The notes beneath the pieces are model-generated. The model worked only from the letters and a program-made list of their open reading frames with translations, had not been told where the DNA came from and made no database searches. This document shows, in pieces, positions 33,311 through 41,487 of a DNA stretch of 64,000 nt; within the stretch, counting starts at the first letter, position 1, and each line of letters begins with the position of its first letter. The position numbers and the translations under genes are program-made. The stretch comes from Jatrophihabitans_A lederbergiae (GTDB taxonomy: Bacteria > Actinomycetota > Actinomycetes > Mycobacteriales > Jatrophihabitantaceae): the NCBI RefSeq assembly GCF_031845305.1, contig NZ_JAVREH010000008.1, positions 81,848 to 145,847 on the forward strand. Reading direction: 5' to 3'.

Positions 33311-34671
33311 GCAGTTCCTTCTCCGGGCTCACCCACGCCCTGGCCTCGCTGAACGCCCAGAGCTACGCGCTGAGCGTCACCGGCGACAACATCGCCAACG
33401 CGAACAACCCGGGCTGCACCCGCCAGCGGGCCAACCTCACCGAGGTCGGCCCAGCGGTCGGTGTGTCGACTCTGTACGTGACCCCAGCGGTGACCGGCGG
33501 CGGAGTCACCAGCTCCGGCGCCTCCCGCCTCAACGACCCGGTGCTCGACGCCCGGGCCCGCGCCGAGCACGGCCAGAACGGCATGGCCCAGACCGATCAA
33601 GCAGCCCTGAGCAGCGTCGAGGGACTTTTCGACGAGCCCAGCGCCACCGGGCTGTCCGAGCAGCTGAACGACTTCTGGAACGCCTGGTCCGCGGTGGCCA
33701 ACAACCCCGGTGGTAACGCCGGCGCCGCCGCGCGCAGCGTCGTGTTGCAGAAGTCCGCGGGGATCGCCAACAGCCTCAACGCGACCAGCGCGGCCCTCGG
33801 CCGGGTTCTGGACGGCACCAGCCTGCAGCTGACCAACTCGGTCCAGCAGGTCAATTCCGCCGTGGCGGGCCTGGCCCAGGTGAACGGCGCCATCGCAATC
33901 GCGACGGCCACCGGCTCGGACGTCAACTCCCTGGCAGACCAGCGTGACACGCTGCTCCTGCAGCTGTCCGACCTCACCGGCGCTCAGGCGACCCTGCAGG
34001 CCGACGGCACCGCCACCGTGGTTGTCGGCGGCCGGACCCTGGTCGCGGGCACCACCACGAAGACGGCCGCTCTGGACGCCACCAACCAGCTGACCGTCGG
34101 CGGCGCGCCGGCCAGCGGCACCACCGGGTCGGTCGGCGGCCTCATCAACGCCGTGAACACCGTGCTCCCCGACTACGCCAACCAGCTCGATGCCGTCGCC
34201 TCGGCCCTGGCCAGCTCGGTCAACAGCGCCCAGACGTCGGGTTACGACCTCGCCGGCAACCCGGGCAGCCCGCTGTTCAATGGCACCACGGCGGCCTCGA
34301 TCTCGGTCGCGGTCACCGACCCGTCCAAGCTGGCGGCATCGGGCACTCCCGGTGGCAACTTCGACGCCTCCGTGGCCCAGAAACTTGCCGGCTTCGGCTC
34401 GCTGCCCGGCGGCGCCAACGAGGCCTACAGCGGCCTGATCGGCAACCTCGGCACCCAGGTGCAAGGTGCCACCCAGCGCGCGTCCATCCAGCAGTCGGTG
34501 ACCACGAACGTCGACAAGCTGGTGCAGTCCCAGTCAGGCGTCAGCTTCGACGAGGAGACCACCAACCTGCTGACGTACCAGCGGTCATACCAGGCCTCGT
34601 CACGGGTCCTGACCACCGTCGACGAGATGCTGGATACCTTGATCGACCGCACCGGAAGGGTCGGCCTGTAA
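33307..34671 (+). CDS. flgK: Flagellar hook-associated protein 1 FlgK
   Basis: A 454-residue secreted protein joining hook and filament. The N-terminal rod/hook motif is visible at residues 1-40 (FSGLTHALASLNAQSYALSVTGDNIANANNPGCTRQRANL), followed by the FlgK helical region LNDFWNAWSAVANNPGGNAGAARSVVLQ-like, a variable middle, and the C-terminal coiled segment SGVSFDEETTNLLTYQRSYQASSRVLTTVDEMLDTLIDR. Length is at the lower end for the family. No signal peptide, as expected for type III flagellar export. It overlaps flgN by 4 bases and flgL by 1. Confidence 0.95.
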   Translation: MSSSFSGLTHALASLNAQSYALSVTGDNIANANNPGCTRQRANLTEVGPAVGVSTLYVTPAVTGGGVTSSGASRLNDPVLDARARAEHGQNGMAQTDQAALSSVEGLFDEPSATGLSEQLNDFWNAWSAVANNPGGNAGAAARSVVLQKSAGIANSLNATSAALGRVLDGTSLQLTNSVQQVNSAVAGLAQVNGAIAIATATGSDVNSLADQRDTLLLQLSDLTGAQATLQADGTATVVVGGRTLVAGTTTKTAALDATNQLTVGGAPASGTTGSVGGLINAVNTVLPDYANQLDAVASALASSVNSAQTSGYDLAGNPGSPLFNGTTAASISVAVTDPSKLAASGTPGGNFDASVAQKLAGFGSLPGGANEAYSGLIGNLGTQVQGATQRASIQQSVTTNVDKLVQSQSGVSFDEETTNLLTYQRSYQASSRVLTTVDEMLDTLIDRTGRVGL

Positions 34672-35552
34672 TGATGAGAGTCACCGTCGGATCGGCCTCC
34701 CAGGGGGCCCTCGCCGGACTGCAGTCCACCGCCTCCCGACTGGCCGGCCTGCAGTCCCAGCTGTCCTCGGGCCGCCAGATCACCAAGCCGTCGGATTCGC
34801 CGTCCGGCACCACCGCGGCGTTGCAGTTGCGAGGTGAGCTCAAGCGGATGACCCAGTACCAGGGCAACGCCTCGGACGCCCTCGGCTGGCTGACCACCGT
34901 CGATTCCACGCTGAGCGGCGCCAACACCGAGGTGCAGAAGGTGCGCACCCTCGTCCTGCGGGGCATGAACACCGGCTCCGCAGACCCCAACTCGACCCAG
35001 GCGCTGGCCCAGCAGGTCGACCAGGCGCGCGCTTCCCTGCTGGCCCTGGCCAACGCCAGCTACCTGGGGCGTCCGGTGTTCGGTGGCACCACCGCCGGAT
35101 CGCTGGCGTTCGACAGTTCCGGCACCTACGTCGGTGATACCGGGGTGGTGAGCCGGACGGTGGGTCCCAACACCAGCATCGATCTGAACACTCCCGGAAC
35201 CGCGACGTTCGGCCCTGACGGCAACAACCTGTTCGACCTGCTCAGCACGGTCTCCAAGGATCTCAAGACCAACCCGAGCGCGCTGGGCGGCGACCTGGCA
35301 AACCTGGACGCCGCCCAGACCGCCCTGTCCAGCTCGCAATCTCTGGCCGGCGCGAAATACCAAAGGATCCAGACCGTGCAGACGACAGCGGGCACGAACA
35401 GTATCCAGCTCCAGTCGCAGCTCTCGGACCTGCAGGACATCGACCTGGCGAACATGGCCATCCAGGTCACCACGGCGGACGCCGCCTACCAGGCGGCGCT
35501 GGCCACCACGGCCAAAATCCAGCAAAACTCCCTACTGGACTTCTTGAGGTGA
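34671..35552 (+). CDS. flgL: Flagellar hook-associated protein 3 FlgL
   Basis: A 293-residue flagellin-like junction protein. The N-terminal flagellin helix is clear: ALAGLQSTASRLAGLQSQLSSGRQITKPSDSPSGTTAALQLR (about residues 13-54), and the C-terminal helix reads LQDIDLANMAIQVTTADAAYQAALATTAKIQQNSLLDFLR, ending exactly as FlgL proteins do. The first base of its ATG is the last base of the flgK stop. It connects FlgK to the filament. The flagellin gene itself is not in this window. Confidence 0.95.
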   Translation: MMRVTVGSASQGALAGLQSTASRLAGLQSQLSSGRQITKPSDSPSGTTAALQLRGELKRMTQYQGNASDALGWLTTVDSTLSGANTEVQKVRTLVLRGMNTGSADPNSTQALAQQVDQARASLLALANASYLGRPVFGGTTAGSLAFDSSGTYVGDTGVVSRTVGPNTSIDLNTPGTATFGPDGNNLFDLLSTVSKDLKTNPSALGGDLANLDAAQTALSSSQSLAGAKYQRIQTVQTTAGTNSIQLQSQLSDLQDIDLANMAIQVTTADAAYQAALATTAKIQQNSLLDFLR

Positions 35553-35554
35553 GC

Positions 35555-35986
35555 ATGGCCATGGCAGGCGCAGTCGCCGAACGCCCTTCCCAGCAGCTGC
35601 CGACAGCACTCGAATTCGTCGCGCCGATCCCCGGCTTTCCGGACGAGCGTGCCTTCACCGTCAGCCCGCTGGACGACGGTGGCGTGCTGTACGCGCTGCG
35701 GTCGGCGCGCACGCCGGGACTGCGGTTCGTCCTGGCCTCCCCCGGGGTCTTCTTTCCCGACTACGCGCCGGATCTCACGCCCGCGGAGGTGACCCCACTC
35801 GGCGCCTCGGCCGGTGACGATCTGCTGGTGATGGTCATCGTGACCGTAACCAGCAGCCTGTCCGACGCCACCGCCAACCAGCTTGCGCCGATCGTGATCG
35901 CGCCGGATCGCGGTACCGCGATGCAGGTGGTCCTGGCGGACAGCGGCCTTTCCCTGCGCGCGCCACTGCTCGCAGCGGCAAGCTAG
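35555..35986 (+). CDS. fliW: Flagellar assembly factor FliW
   Basis: A 143-residue protein with family blocks LEFVAPIPGFPDERAFTVSPLDDGGVLYALRSARTPGLRFVLASPGVFFPDYAPDL and a C-terminal ANQLAPIVIAPDRGTAMQVVL. FliW binds CsrA and releases it when flagellin is scarce, coupling filament assembly to translation. I start at ATG 35555 because GAGG lies 5 bases upstream; GTG 35549, overlapping the flgL stop, is an alternative. The csrA gene follows 53 bases later, the usual partner arrangement. Confidence 0.9.
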   Translation: MAMAGAVAERPSQQLPTALEFVAPIPGFPDERAFTVSPLDDGGVLYALRSARTPGLRFVLASPGVFFPDYAPDLTPAEVTPLGASAGDDLLVMVIVTVTSSLSDATANQLAPIVIAPDRGTAMQVVLADSGLSLRAPLLAAAS

Positions 35987-36039
35987 CGTTATCGTGACGC
36001 CGGACCGGCCTTTGTCGATGATGCCTGCTGGAGCGTGCC

Positions 36040-36324
36040 TTGCTGATCCTGACCCGCCGAGTGGGCGAGAGCATCGTCGTCGGCGACGACATCGTCCTCA
36101 CCGTCTTCGAAGTGCGAGGCGACGCCGTCCGGATCGGGATCCAGGCGCCTCGGTCGGTTCAGGTGAACCGAAAAGAAATCTGGGAAGAACTTCAACGATC
36201 CAACGAGCAGGCGGTGTCCACGAGTGACGATGCGGTCGATGCCCTTCGCGGGGCCATCGGGGCAGCTGCGCCCGAACCGTCCGCTGACGATGTCAGCGCA
36301 GACGGAGAAAAGCGCACGTCCTGA
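36040..36324 (+). CDS. csrA: Carbon storage regulator CsrA (RsmA)
   Basis: An RNA-binding translational regulator. It starts at TTG 36040 with GGAG upstream, giving the canonical MLILTRRVGESIVVGDDIVLTVFEV (residues 1-25), RIGIQAPRSVQVNRKEIWEEL (about 32-52). Arg44-type and Arg4/6-type RNA contacts are kept. At 94 residues it is longer than most CsrA (60-75); the extra C-terminal 35 residues are acidic and Ala/Ser-rich. With FliW next door it probably controls flagellin translation in the three-node FliW-CsrA-flagellin circuit. Confidence 0.93.
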   Translation: MLILTRRVGESIVVGDDIVLTVFEVRGDAVRIGIQAPRSVQVNRKEIWEELQRSNEQAVSTSDDAVDALRGAIGAAAPEPSADDVSADGEKRTS

Positions 36325-36357
36325 TCGTCGCGTGCCCACCCGCGTGGGGAGCACTCC

Positions 36358-36987
36358 ATGATGTCCATTCCCGGACCCACGACGGCGGTTGTGCTGCGTG
36401 ACCAGCATGGCGGTCTGTACCGCAGCGAGGTGCTGCAGTCACGCCACAACCAGCTCGTCCTCAGCCAGCCCACCGATCAAACCGGACGGGAGCTGGCGCC
36501 GGGCACCAGGCTGCTGGTGACGTGGCCGGACGACCGATCCCTGCTGGTACTGCCGGTCGTGCTCGTCGACCGTCACGAGGACGGCGGCGTCGAAACGCTG
36601 ATCACGAGCGTGGACGGCGCCAGCTGGCGCGAGGAGCGCCGCGAGTACGCCCGCTCGGCCATCGCGGCAAGCTTGCGGATCTACTACCGGGATGAGAACG
36701 CCGGTGACATCACCGAGGCGGCCGGTGAACTGATCGACCTCAGCGAGGTTGCCCTCCGGTGCGTGGTGAGCGCCGCCAACCAGGCGCTCTGCCGGCCCCG
36801 CACTCCGGTCAGTGCTGAGATCGAGGTGGGCAGGGACCTTTTCGAGGTGCCGGGGCACGTACTACTCGGCAAGCAGACGGACCGGGAGGATGCGGGACTC
36901 GAGTTGGTGGTCCTCTTCGAGCGCCCGGTTCCCCGGGTGGAAGAGCTGCGACTGGTGATCAGCGAGCTGACAGCCGCCGCGGGCTAG
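36358..36987 (+). CDS. PilZ-domain c-di-GMP effector, YcgR-like
   Basis: A 209-residue protein with an N-terminal YcgR-like beta domain (about residues 1-95) and a PilZ domain (about 97-205). The c-di-GMP motif is seen as ERREYARSA (RxxxR) and LIDLSEVALRC in the place of DxSxxG; the final glycine is replaced. It lies 33 bases after csrA with a GGGGAG ribosome site, so it belongs to the flagellar operon and may slow the motor on c-di-GMP binding, as YcgR does. Altered DxSxxG could weaken binding. Confidence 0.85.
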   Translation: MMSIPGPTTAVVLRDQHGGLYRSEVLQSRHNQLVLSQPTDQTGRELAPGTRLLVTWPDDRSLLVLPVVLVDRHEDGGVETLITSVDGASWREERREYARSAIAASLRIYYRDENAGDITEAAGELIDLSEVALRCVVSAANQALCRPRTPVSAEIEVGRDLFEVPGHVLLGKQTDREDAGLELVVLFERPVPRVEELRLVISELTAAAG

Positions 36988-36996
36988 CGGCGCGGC

Positions 36997-37236
36997 CTAG
37001 CGCCGGCTGCGCCGCAGGTTGCGGATGACGAGCAGTGTCAACAGCACCCCGCTCGCGCCGAGGACCTTCTTGCCGGTGGGCGAGGTCGCCTTCTCGATCA
37101 TGGCGGCCTTGGCGTTGTCCATGAGGCGCTGGGGCGCCAGCCGGTCGGTGAGCTGGTCGACCGTGACCGCAAGCTGATCACGAGCCTTGTCGATCTCGGC
37201 CCGGATTTGGTTCGCATTGCGCTCGGTCCCCACCAT
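36997..37236 (-). CDS. DUF3618 small membrane protein
   Basis: A 79-residue protein opening NANQIRAEIDKARDQLAVTVDQLTDRLAPQRLMDNAK, the DUF3618 signature, followed by one hydrophobic segment GKKVLGASGVLLTLLVI and a basic end RNLRRSRR, giving a tail-anchored topology. Function unknown. A similar small gene sits divergent to bcp in mycobacteria (Rv2520c/Rv2521), matching the arrangement here. Start ATG 37236 is preferred to an upstream in-frame GTG at 37251. Confidence 0.8.
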   Translation of the reverse strand: MVGTERNANQIRAEIDKARDQLAVTVDQLTDRLAPQRLMDNAKAAMIEKATSPTGKKVLGASGVLLTLLVIRNLRRSRR

Positions 37237-37304
37237 TGCTCCTTCGTCCACAGGTCCTGAAGTGGACAGCCTAGCTACAACCCCGGCCCGCTATGTTCTG
37301 CAGC

Positions 37305-37790
37305 ATGACGCAGCGCCTCGCCCCGGGTGACCGGGCTCCTGAATTCACCCTTCCCGATGTCGACGGCAACCAGGTGTCGCTGGCAGACCTTCGGGGTGGC
37401 CGGGTGATCGTGTACTGCTACCCCGCCGCCTCCACCCCCGGCTGCACCAAGCAAGCCTGTGACTTCCGGGACAACCTCGCGAGCTTCGCCGACGAGGGGT
37501 TCACCGTGCTCGGCATCTCCCCCGACCACCCCGCCAAGCTGGCGACGTTCCGGCAGAACGAGGGGCTGACCTTTCCGCTGCTGTCAGACCCGGACAAGGG
37601 CGTGCTGACGGCGTACGGCGCATACGGCGATAAGAAGCTCTACGGCAAGGTCGTCGTCGGGGTGATCCGGTCCACCTTCGTGATCGACGCCGACGGTGTG
37701 ATCGAGCTGGCGCAGTACGGCGTCAAGGCCACCGGCCACGTCGCGAAGCTCCGGCGCGATCTTGGGCTGGTAGAGGTGCCAGTACGCTAG
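37305..37790 (+). CDS. bcp: Thioredoxin-dependent thiol peroxidase (Bcp/PrxQ)
   Basis: A 161-residue peroxiredoxin reducing hydroperoxides with electrons from thioredoxin. Visible: APEFTLPDVDGNQVSLADLRGGRVIVYCYPAASTPGCTKQACDFRD with peroxidatic Cys (TPGCT) and resolving Cys five residues on (TKQAC), VLGISPDHPAKLATF, and YGDKKLYGKVVVGVIRSTFVIDADG. Start ATG 37305 gives MTQRLAPGDRAPEF. An atypical tRNA gene begins 7 bases after its stop. Confidence 0.93.
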   Translation: MTQRLAPGDRAPEFTLPDVDGNQVSLADLRGGRVIVYCYPAASTPGCTKQACDFRDNLASFADEGFTVLGISPDHPAKLATFRQNEGLTFPLLSDPDKGVLTAYGAYGDKKLYGKVVVGVIRSTFVIDADGVIELAQYGVKATGHVAKLRRDLGLVEVPVR

Positions 37791-37796
37791 CCGCAC

Positions 37797-37869
37797 GGGG
37801 CCGTAGCCCAAAGGCAGAGGCGCACGGTTTAGGTCCGTGACAGTGGGGGTTCGACTCCCCCCGGCCCTA
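37797..37869 (+). tRNA. tRNA with anticodon TAG (Leu-type decoding) but short variable loop
   Basis: A 73-nt cloverleaf: acceptor GGGGCCG/CGGCCCT (first pair G-T), D-arm GCCCAAAGGCAGAGGC with only three clear stem pairs, anticodon stem CACGG/CCGTG with loop TTTAGGT giving anticodon TAG, variable loop ACAGT, and T-arm GGGGG TTCGACT CCCCC. Discriminator is A, CCA is not encoded. TAG reads the leucine codon CUA, but bacterial tRNA-Leu normally has a long variable arm, absent here. It may be a non-standard leucine tRNA, a tRNA-like element or a pseudogene. Confidence 0.75.
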
Positions 37870-38007
37870 CACAACGTGTAGCCCGTATTCGTTTACCTAC
37901 ACTCGTCCGCTGGGCGCACGGCCCGTTCGCGGCCACGAGTGCCGTGGTGAGCGAGTAGGGGTACCTATCGATCTGCCCCGAGCGGACGCCGCACCGAGCG
38001 GGCGGAC

Positions 38008-38035
38008 CCAATCCGCCGAGCCACTCGGTCCGAAT
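38008..38035 (+). promoter_or_regulatory. Possible autoregulatory SigK promoter
   Basis: CCAATCC at 38008-38014 and CCGAAT at 38030-38035, 15 bases apart, resemble the mycobacterial SigK promoter CCATCC-N16-CCGAAT, with one inserted base in the -35 box. The -10 ends 24 bases before the sigK start. Confidence 0.4.
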
Positions 38036-38059
38036 AGCCACCATGTCGGGACCACTACG

Positions 38060-38665
38060 ATGACGAGCATGCGCTTCGAGCGGTCTTCGGTTGCCGGCGA
38101 GCCTGTCAGCGGCGACGGTCCCGTCGGCCTCGAAAATTTGTTGGCCGCGTCCGCCCGCGGTGACGAGCAGGCGTTCGCCCGGCTGTATGACCTCACCTCG
38201 TCCCGGGTCTACGGAATGGTGCTGCGGGTGATCCGCGACGCCGCGCAGGCAGCCGAGGTCACCCAGGACATCTACCTGGAGGTCTGGCGCCAAGCTGCCA
38301 GGTTCGACTCTGACAAGGGCGCCGTCCTCCCGTGGCTGCTGATGATCGCGCATCGCCGCGCCGTCGACCGGGTTCGGTCCGCGCAGTCCGCGGTGGTGCG
38401 CGACGACAAGTACGCGGTCCTGACTGAAGAGCGGCCGTACGACTCGGTGAGCGAGCAGGTTCAGACCAGCCTGGACGCCCAGCGGGTGCGCAAGGTGCTC
38501 AGCGATCTGACTCCGGCGCAGCGTGAGGCGGTCAGCCTGGCGTACTTCGGGGGTTACACGCACAGCGAGGTCGCCGAACTGCTGAAGATTCCGCTCGGCA
38601 CGGTCAAGACCAGGATCAGGGACGGTTTGATCCGTATGCGCGACGCACTGGGGGTGCTGTCATGA
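38060..38665 (+). CDS. sigK: ECF RNA polymerase sigma factor, SigK-like
   Basis: A 201-residue sigma factor. Region 2 at about residues 30-105 (FARLYDLTSSRVYGMVLRVIRDAAQAAEVTQDIYLEVWRQAARFDSDKGAVLPWLLMIAHRRAVDRVRSAQS) and region 4 at about 140-195 (LTPAQREAVSLAYFGGYTHSEVAELLKIPLGTVKTRIRDGLIRMRDAL) match the SigK group. It overlaps the downstream membrane anti-sigma gene by 4 bases, the sigK-rskA arrangement. An internal ATG at 38069 is an alternative start. Confidence 0.88.
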   Translation: MTSMRFERSSVAGEPVSGDGPVGLENLLAASARGDEQAFARLYDLTSSRVYGMVLRVIRDAAQAAEVTQDIYLEVWRQAARFDSDKGAVLPWLLMIAHRRAVDRVRSAQSAVVRDDKYAVLTEERPYDSVSEQVQTSLDAQRVRKVLSDLTPAQREAVSLAYFGGYTHSEVAELLKIPLGTVKTRIRDGLIRMRDALGVLS

Positions 38666-39387
38666 GCGACGAACTGAATGTCCTGGCGGGCGCCTACGCC
38701 CTGGACGCGTTGGAGCCCGAGGAGCGAGAGGTCTTCGAGGAGCACCTCGCCGGCTGCCAGGAGTGCGCCGCCGAGGTACGCGGCATGCGAGCCGCCGCGG
38801 CCGAGCTGAGCAACCTGACCGAGGTCGCCCCGCCGCCGCAGTTGCGGGGTGACGTGCTGGCCGCCATCCGGCAGGTTCGGCCGCTGCCGCCCGTGGTCGA
38901 CAACGTCATAGCCCTACGCAGGGCGCGCACCGGACGCTCGGTGTGGCAGCTGGCCGCGGCTGCGTGCGCGCTGATCGCCATTGTGGTCTCGGGCTGGGGC
39001 TATTCCCAGCACCGGGACGCCCAGCGGTCGGTGACGGCGCGGCCCTCGGTCGTGGAGCAGGTGCTCAGGGCGCCTGACGTGGCGGCGAGGACCACGTCCC
39101 TCGACCAGGGCAAGGGCACGCTGCTGTACTCCAAGAGCCAGCACGAGGTCGTCCTCATCGGGCACGGCATGCCGGCGCTTCCGGCCGGCAAGACGTACCA
39201 GCTGTGGATGCTGCCTTCAGCGGGCAATCCGGTGTCCGGAGGCATCTTCCAGCCCGACCAGGGCGGCAACGTGGAACTGGCCGCGTCGGGCAACCTCGAA
39301 ACCGTCGGCAAGATGGGCATCTCGGTCGAGCCGACCGGTGGTTCGGCGCAGCCGACCGCGGGCACGGTCAAGCTGCTCAATCTCTGA
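38662..39387 (+). CDS. rskA: Anti-sigma-K factor RskA-like
   Basis: A 241-residue single-pass membrane protein. The cytoplasmic N-terminus has the zinc-type anti-sigma domain (LAGAYALDALEPEEREVFEEHLAGCQECAAEVRGM, about residues 7-41), then a membrane helix (about 93-115, WQLAAAACALIAIVVSGWGY) and an extracytoplasmic RskA domain with SLDQGKGTLLYSKSQHEVVLIGHGMPALPAGKTYQLWMLP. By family it holds SigK at the membrane until cut by intramembrane proteolysis. Sensed signal is unknown. Confidence 0.9.
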   Translation: MSDELNVLAGAYALDALEPEEREVFEEHLAGCQECAAEVRGMRAAAAELSNLTEVAPPPQLRGDVLAAIRQVRPLPPVVDNVIALRRARTGRSVWQLAAAACALIAIVVSGWGYSQHRDAQRSVTARPSVVEQVLRAPDVAARTTSLDQGKGTLLYSKSQHEVVLIGHGMPALPAGKTYQLWMLPSAGNPVSGGIFQPDQGGNVELAASGNLETVGKMGISVEPTGGSAQPTAGTVKLLNL

Positions 39388-39441
39388 CCGGCTGGCAGTA
39401 ACTCGCTTCGTGCCGGGCGTCGGTTCTGTCAGGCTGTTCCG

Positions 39442-40218
39442 ATGGCCTCCGACTTCGAACGCCTGATCGCAGAGGGCGAGTCCGCGCCGGTGGCCGGCTG
39501 GGACTTCTCCTGGTTCGCCGGCCGGGCCACTGAGCAGCGGCCGGCCTGGGGCTATGCCCGCCTGATCGGCGAGCGGATGGCGGCTGTCTCGTCCGGGCTC
39601 GACATCCAGACCGGCGGCGGTGAGGTGCTGGCCACCATCGGCCAGCCGCCGCCCCGGCTGTGCGCGACCGAGTCGTGGCCCCCGAACGGCGCGATCGCCA
39701 CCCGCAACCTCGCACCGCTGGGCTGTGCTGTGGTCCAGGTCGGCGACGACCAGCCGCTGCCCTTCCGGCCGGCGAGCTTCGACCTGATCACCAGCCGACA
39801 CCCCACGGTGGTGTTGTGGCACGAGATCTCCAGGGTGCTCCGTCCGGGTGGTACGTACCTGTCGCAGCAGATCGGGGTGGGTTCCAACCGGGCGCTGTAC
39901 GAGTACCTGATGGGGCCACTGCCACATCCCGCCGACACCGGCGTCGAGCGGGTGCGGCAGGCGCTGGCGGATGCGGGGCTCACCCCGGTGGACGTCCGGC
40001 ACGAGTCCACCCGGGTCACCTTCGATGACATCGGCGCCGTGGTGGCGTTCCTGCGCAAGGTGATCTGGACGGTGCCGGATTTCTCGGTGCGGCGCTACCG
40101 CCAACGGTTGTCCGAGCTGCACGACCAGATCCAGCGCGAGGGCCCGTTCGCGTCGTCCTCCGAGCGGGTTCTGGTCGTTGCCGAGAAGCCGGCTCAGCGG
40201 ATGGCGCCGTCGTGCTGA
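39442..40218 (+). CDS. Class I SAM-dependent methyltransferase
   Basis: A 258-residue Rossmann-fold methyltransferase. Motif I is weak (SGLDIQTGGGEVLATI, about residues 51-66), the post-I region reads PNGAIATRNLAPLGCAVVQVG, and motifs III-IV are clear as LPFRPASFDLITSRHPTVVLWHEISRVLRPGGTYLSQQI (about 109-147). Similar proteins in actinobacteria are unassigned methyltransferases of the Methyltransf_11 group. No substrate can be named. Isolated gene between rskA and a GNAT gene. Confidence 0.8.
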   Translation: MASDFERLIAEGESAPVAGWDFSWFAGRATEQRPAWGYARLIGERMAAVSSGLDIQTGGGEVLATIGQPPPRLCATESWPPNGAIATRNLAPLGCAVVQVGDDQPLPFRPASFDLITSRHPTVVLWHEISRVLRPGGTYLSQQIGVGSNRALYEYLMGPLPHPADTGVERVRQALADAGLTPVDVRHESTRVTFDDIGAVVAFLRKVIWTVPDFSVRRYRQRLSELHDQIQREGPFASSSERVLVVAEKPAQRMAPSC

Positions 40219-40345
40219 GACGATGCGGGTGTGATGCAGATGCGGGTGCTCGTGCCGACCGAGCACCCGCAGGCATGACCGTTGCCGGCGTGCTCACCCG
40301 ATCGCTGCAGCCCTCGATCCGGCGCACGGCCGAGCGGAGGGCGGC

Positions 40346-40900
40346 ATGATCGCCGCGGACGCTTTTCGTGACCAGCCCGTGCTGACCGGCGAGCTGGTGC
40401 GGCTGGAGCCCCTGACCACCGCGGTGCTCGATGACTATCTACGGGCGCTGGCGGATCCCGAGGTCACCCGGCCGACCGGAACCCATGCCACGTTCGAGCG
40501 AGCGGGCATTCAGGCATGGCTGGCGAGCCGTGCGCAGCAGCACGACCGGGCGGACTGGGCGGTGTTGCGGACCGCGGACGGCGCGTTTCTCGGTGAGGCG
40601 GTGCTCAATGACGTCGAACCGGACGACGCCTGCGCCAACTACCGGATCTGGCTCGCCGGTCCCGCCGTCTTCGGCCGTGGTTACGGCACCGAGGTGACCC
40701 GACTGGTGCTGGACTACGCCCTGGACACCGTCGGCTTGCATCGGGTCAGCCTCGGCGTCTACGACTTCAACCCGAGGGCGCGGCGGGTGTACGAGAAGTG
40801 CGGCTTCCTGACCGAGGGACGACGGCGGGACGCGCTGCGCTGGGATGGCCAGTGGCACGACGAGATCCTGATGTCGGTGCTCGCCACCGATCCGCGCTGA
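40346..40900 (+). CDS. GNAT-family N-acetyltransferase (RimJ/RimL-like)
   Basis: A 184-residue acetyltransferase. The GNAT core includes LVRLEPLTTAVLDDYLRALADPEVTRPTG (residues about 16-44), FLGEAVLNDVEPDDACANYRIWLA, the acetyl-CoA pyrophosphate loop GRGYGTEVTRLVLDYAL (about 110-126) and VSLGVYDFNPRARRVYEKCGFLTEGRRRDAL. The last block is typical of RimJ/RimL proteins acting on amino groups. The substrate cannot be read from sequence. Confidence 0.88.
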   Translation: MIAADAFRDQPVLTGELVRLEPLTTAVLDDYLRALADPEVTRPTGTHATFERAGIQAWLASRAQQHDRADWAVLRTADGAFLGEAVLNDVEPDDACANYRIWLAGPAVFGRGYGTEVTRLVLDYALDTVGLHRVSLGVYDFNPRARRVYEKCGFLTEGRRRDALRWDGQWHDEILMSVLATDPR

Positions 40901-40950
40901 CCCGGGGTTGCCGGATCGTCGTACGGCAGCGTGGCTGTACGGTCCGAGGT

Positions 40951-41478
40951 GTGACTGACTCCGATTCGGCTCCTGACAGCTGGGGCCCCGCGCGCTCGAA
41001 GACGATCCGCTGGCACGACCCGCACGCCACCGCCAAGGCGTTGTACGAGCTGACCGGGCTGCAGGCGCTCGAGGCCATCCGCGACGGTGTGGTGGCACCC
41101 CCGCCGATCTCGTCCCACTTCGACTTCGCGGTCAGCTCCATCCGCGAGGGCGAGGTGGTGTTCAGCTGCACGCCGGACGAGTCCGCGTACAACCCGATCG
41201 GCATGGTGCACGGCGGCCTGGTGTGCACGCTGCTCGACACCGTCATCGGCTGCTCCGTGCACACCACCCTGCCGGCCCGGGTGACCTACACCTCGATCGA
41301 GCTGAAGGTGAACTATCTGCGCCCCGTCCATGCCGACGGCGGCACGCTGCAGGCCAGGGGCTGGGTGAGCAAGCCCGGCCGCCGCGTCGCCTACGCCGAG
41401 GGCGAGGTGCGCAGCGCCGACGGAAAGGTACTCGCCACCGCCAGCGGCAGTTGTCTGATCATGGCAGAGGAGCGGTAG
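40951..41478 (+). CDS. PaaI-type hotdog-fold thioesterase
   Basis: A 175-residue acyl-CoA thioesterase-like protein. The hotdog signature is visible: NPIGMVHGGLVCTLLDTVIGCSVHTTLPARVTYTSIELKVNYLRPVHADGG (about residues 71-121), including the HGG motif and the catalytic Asp in the helix, then GRRVAYAEGEVRSADGKVLATASGSCLIM. I start at GTG 40951, preceded by CCGAGGT; a frame extending further upstream overlaps the GNAT gene without homology. Physiological substrate unknown. Confidence 0.85.
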   Translation: MTDSDSAPDSWGPARSKTIRWHDPHATAKALYELTGLQALEAIRDGVVAPPPISSHFDFAVSSIREGEVVFSCTPDESAYNPIGMVHGGLVCTLLDTVIGCSVHTTLPARVTYTSIELKVNYLRPVHADGGTLQARGWVSKPGRRVAYAEGEVRSADGKVLATASGSCLIMAEER

Positions 41479-41487
41479 CCGGCCGGG

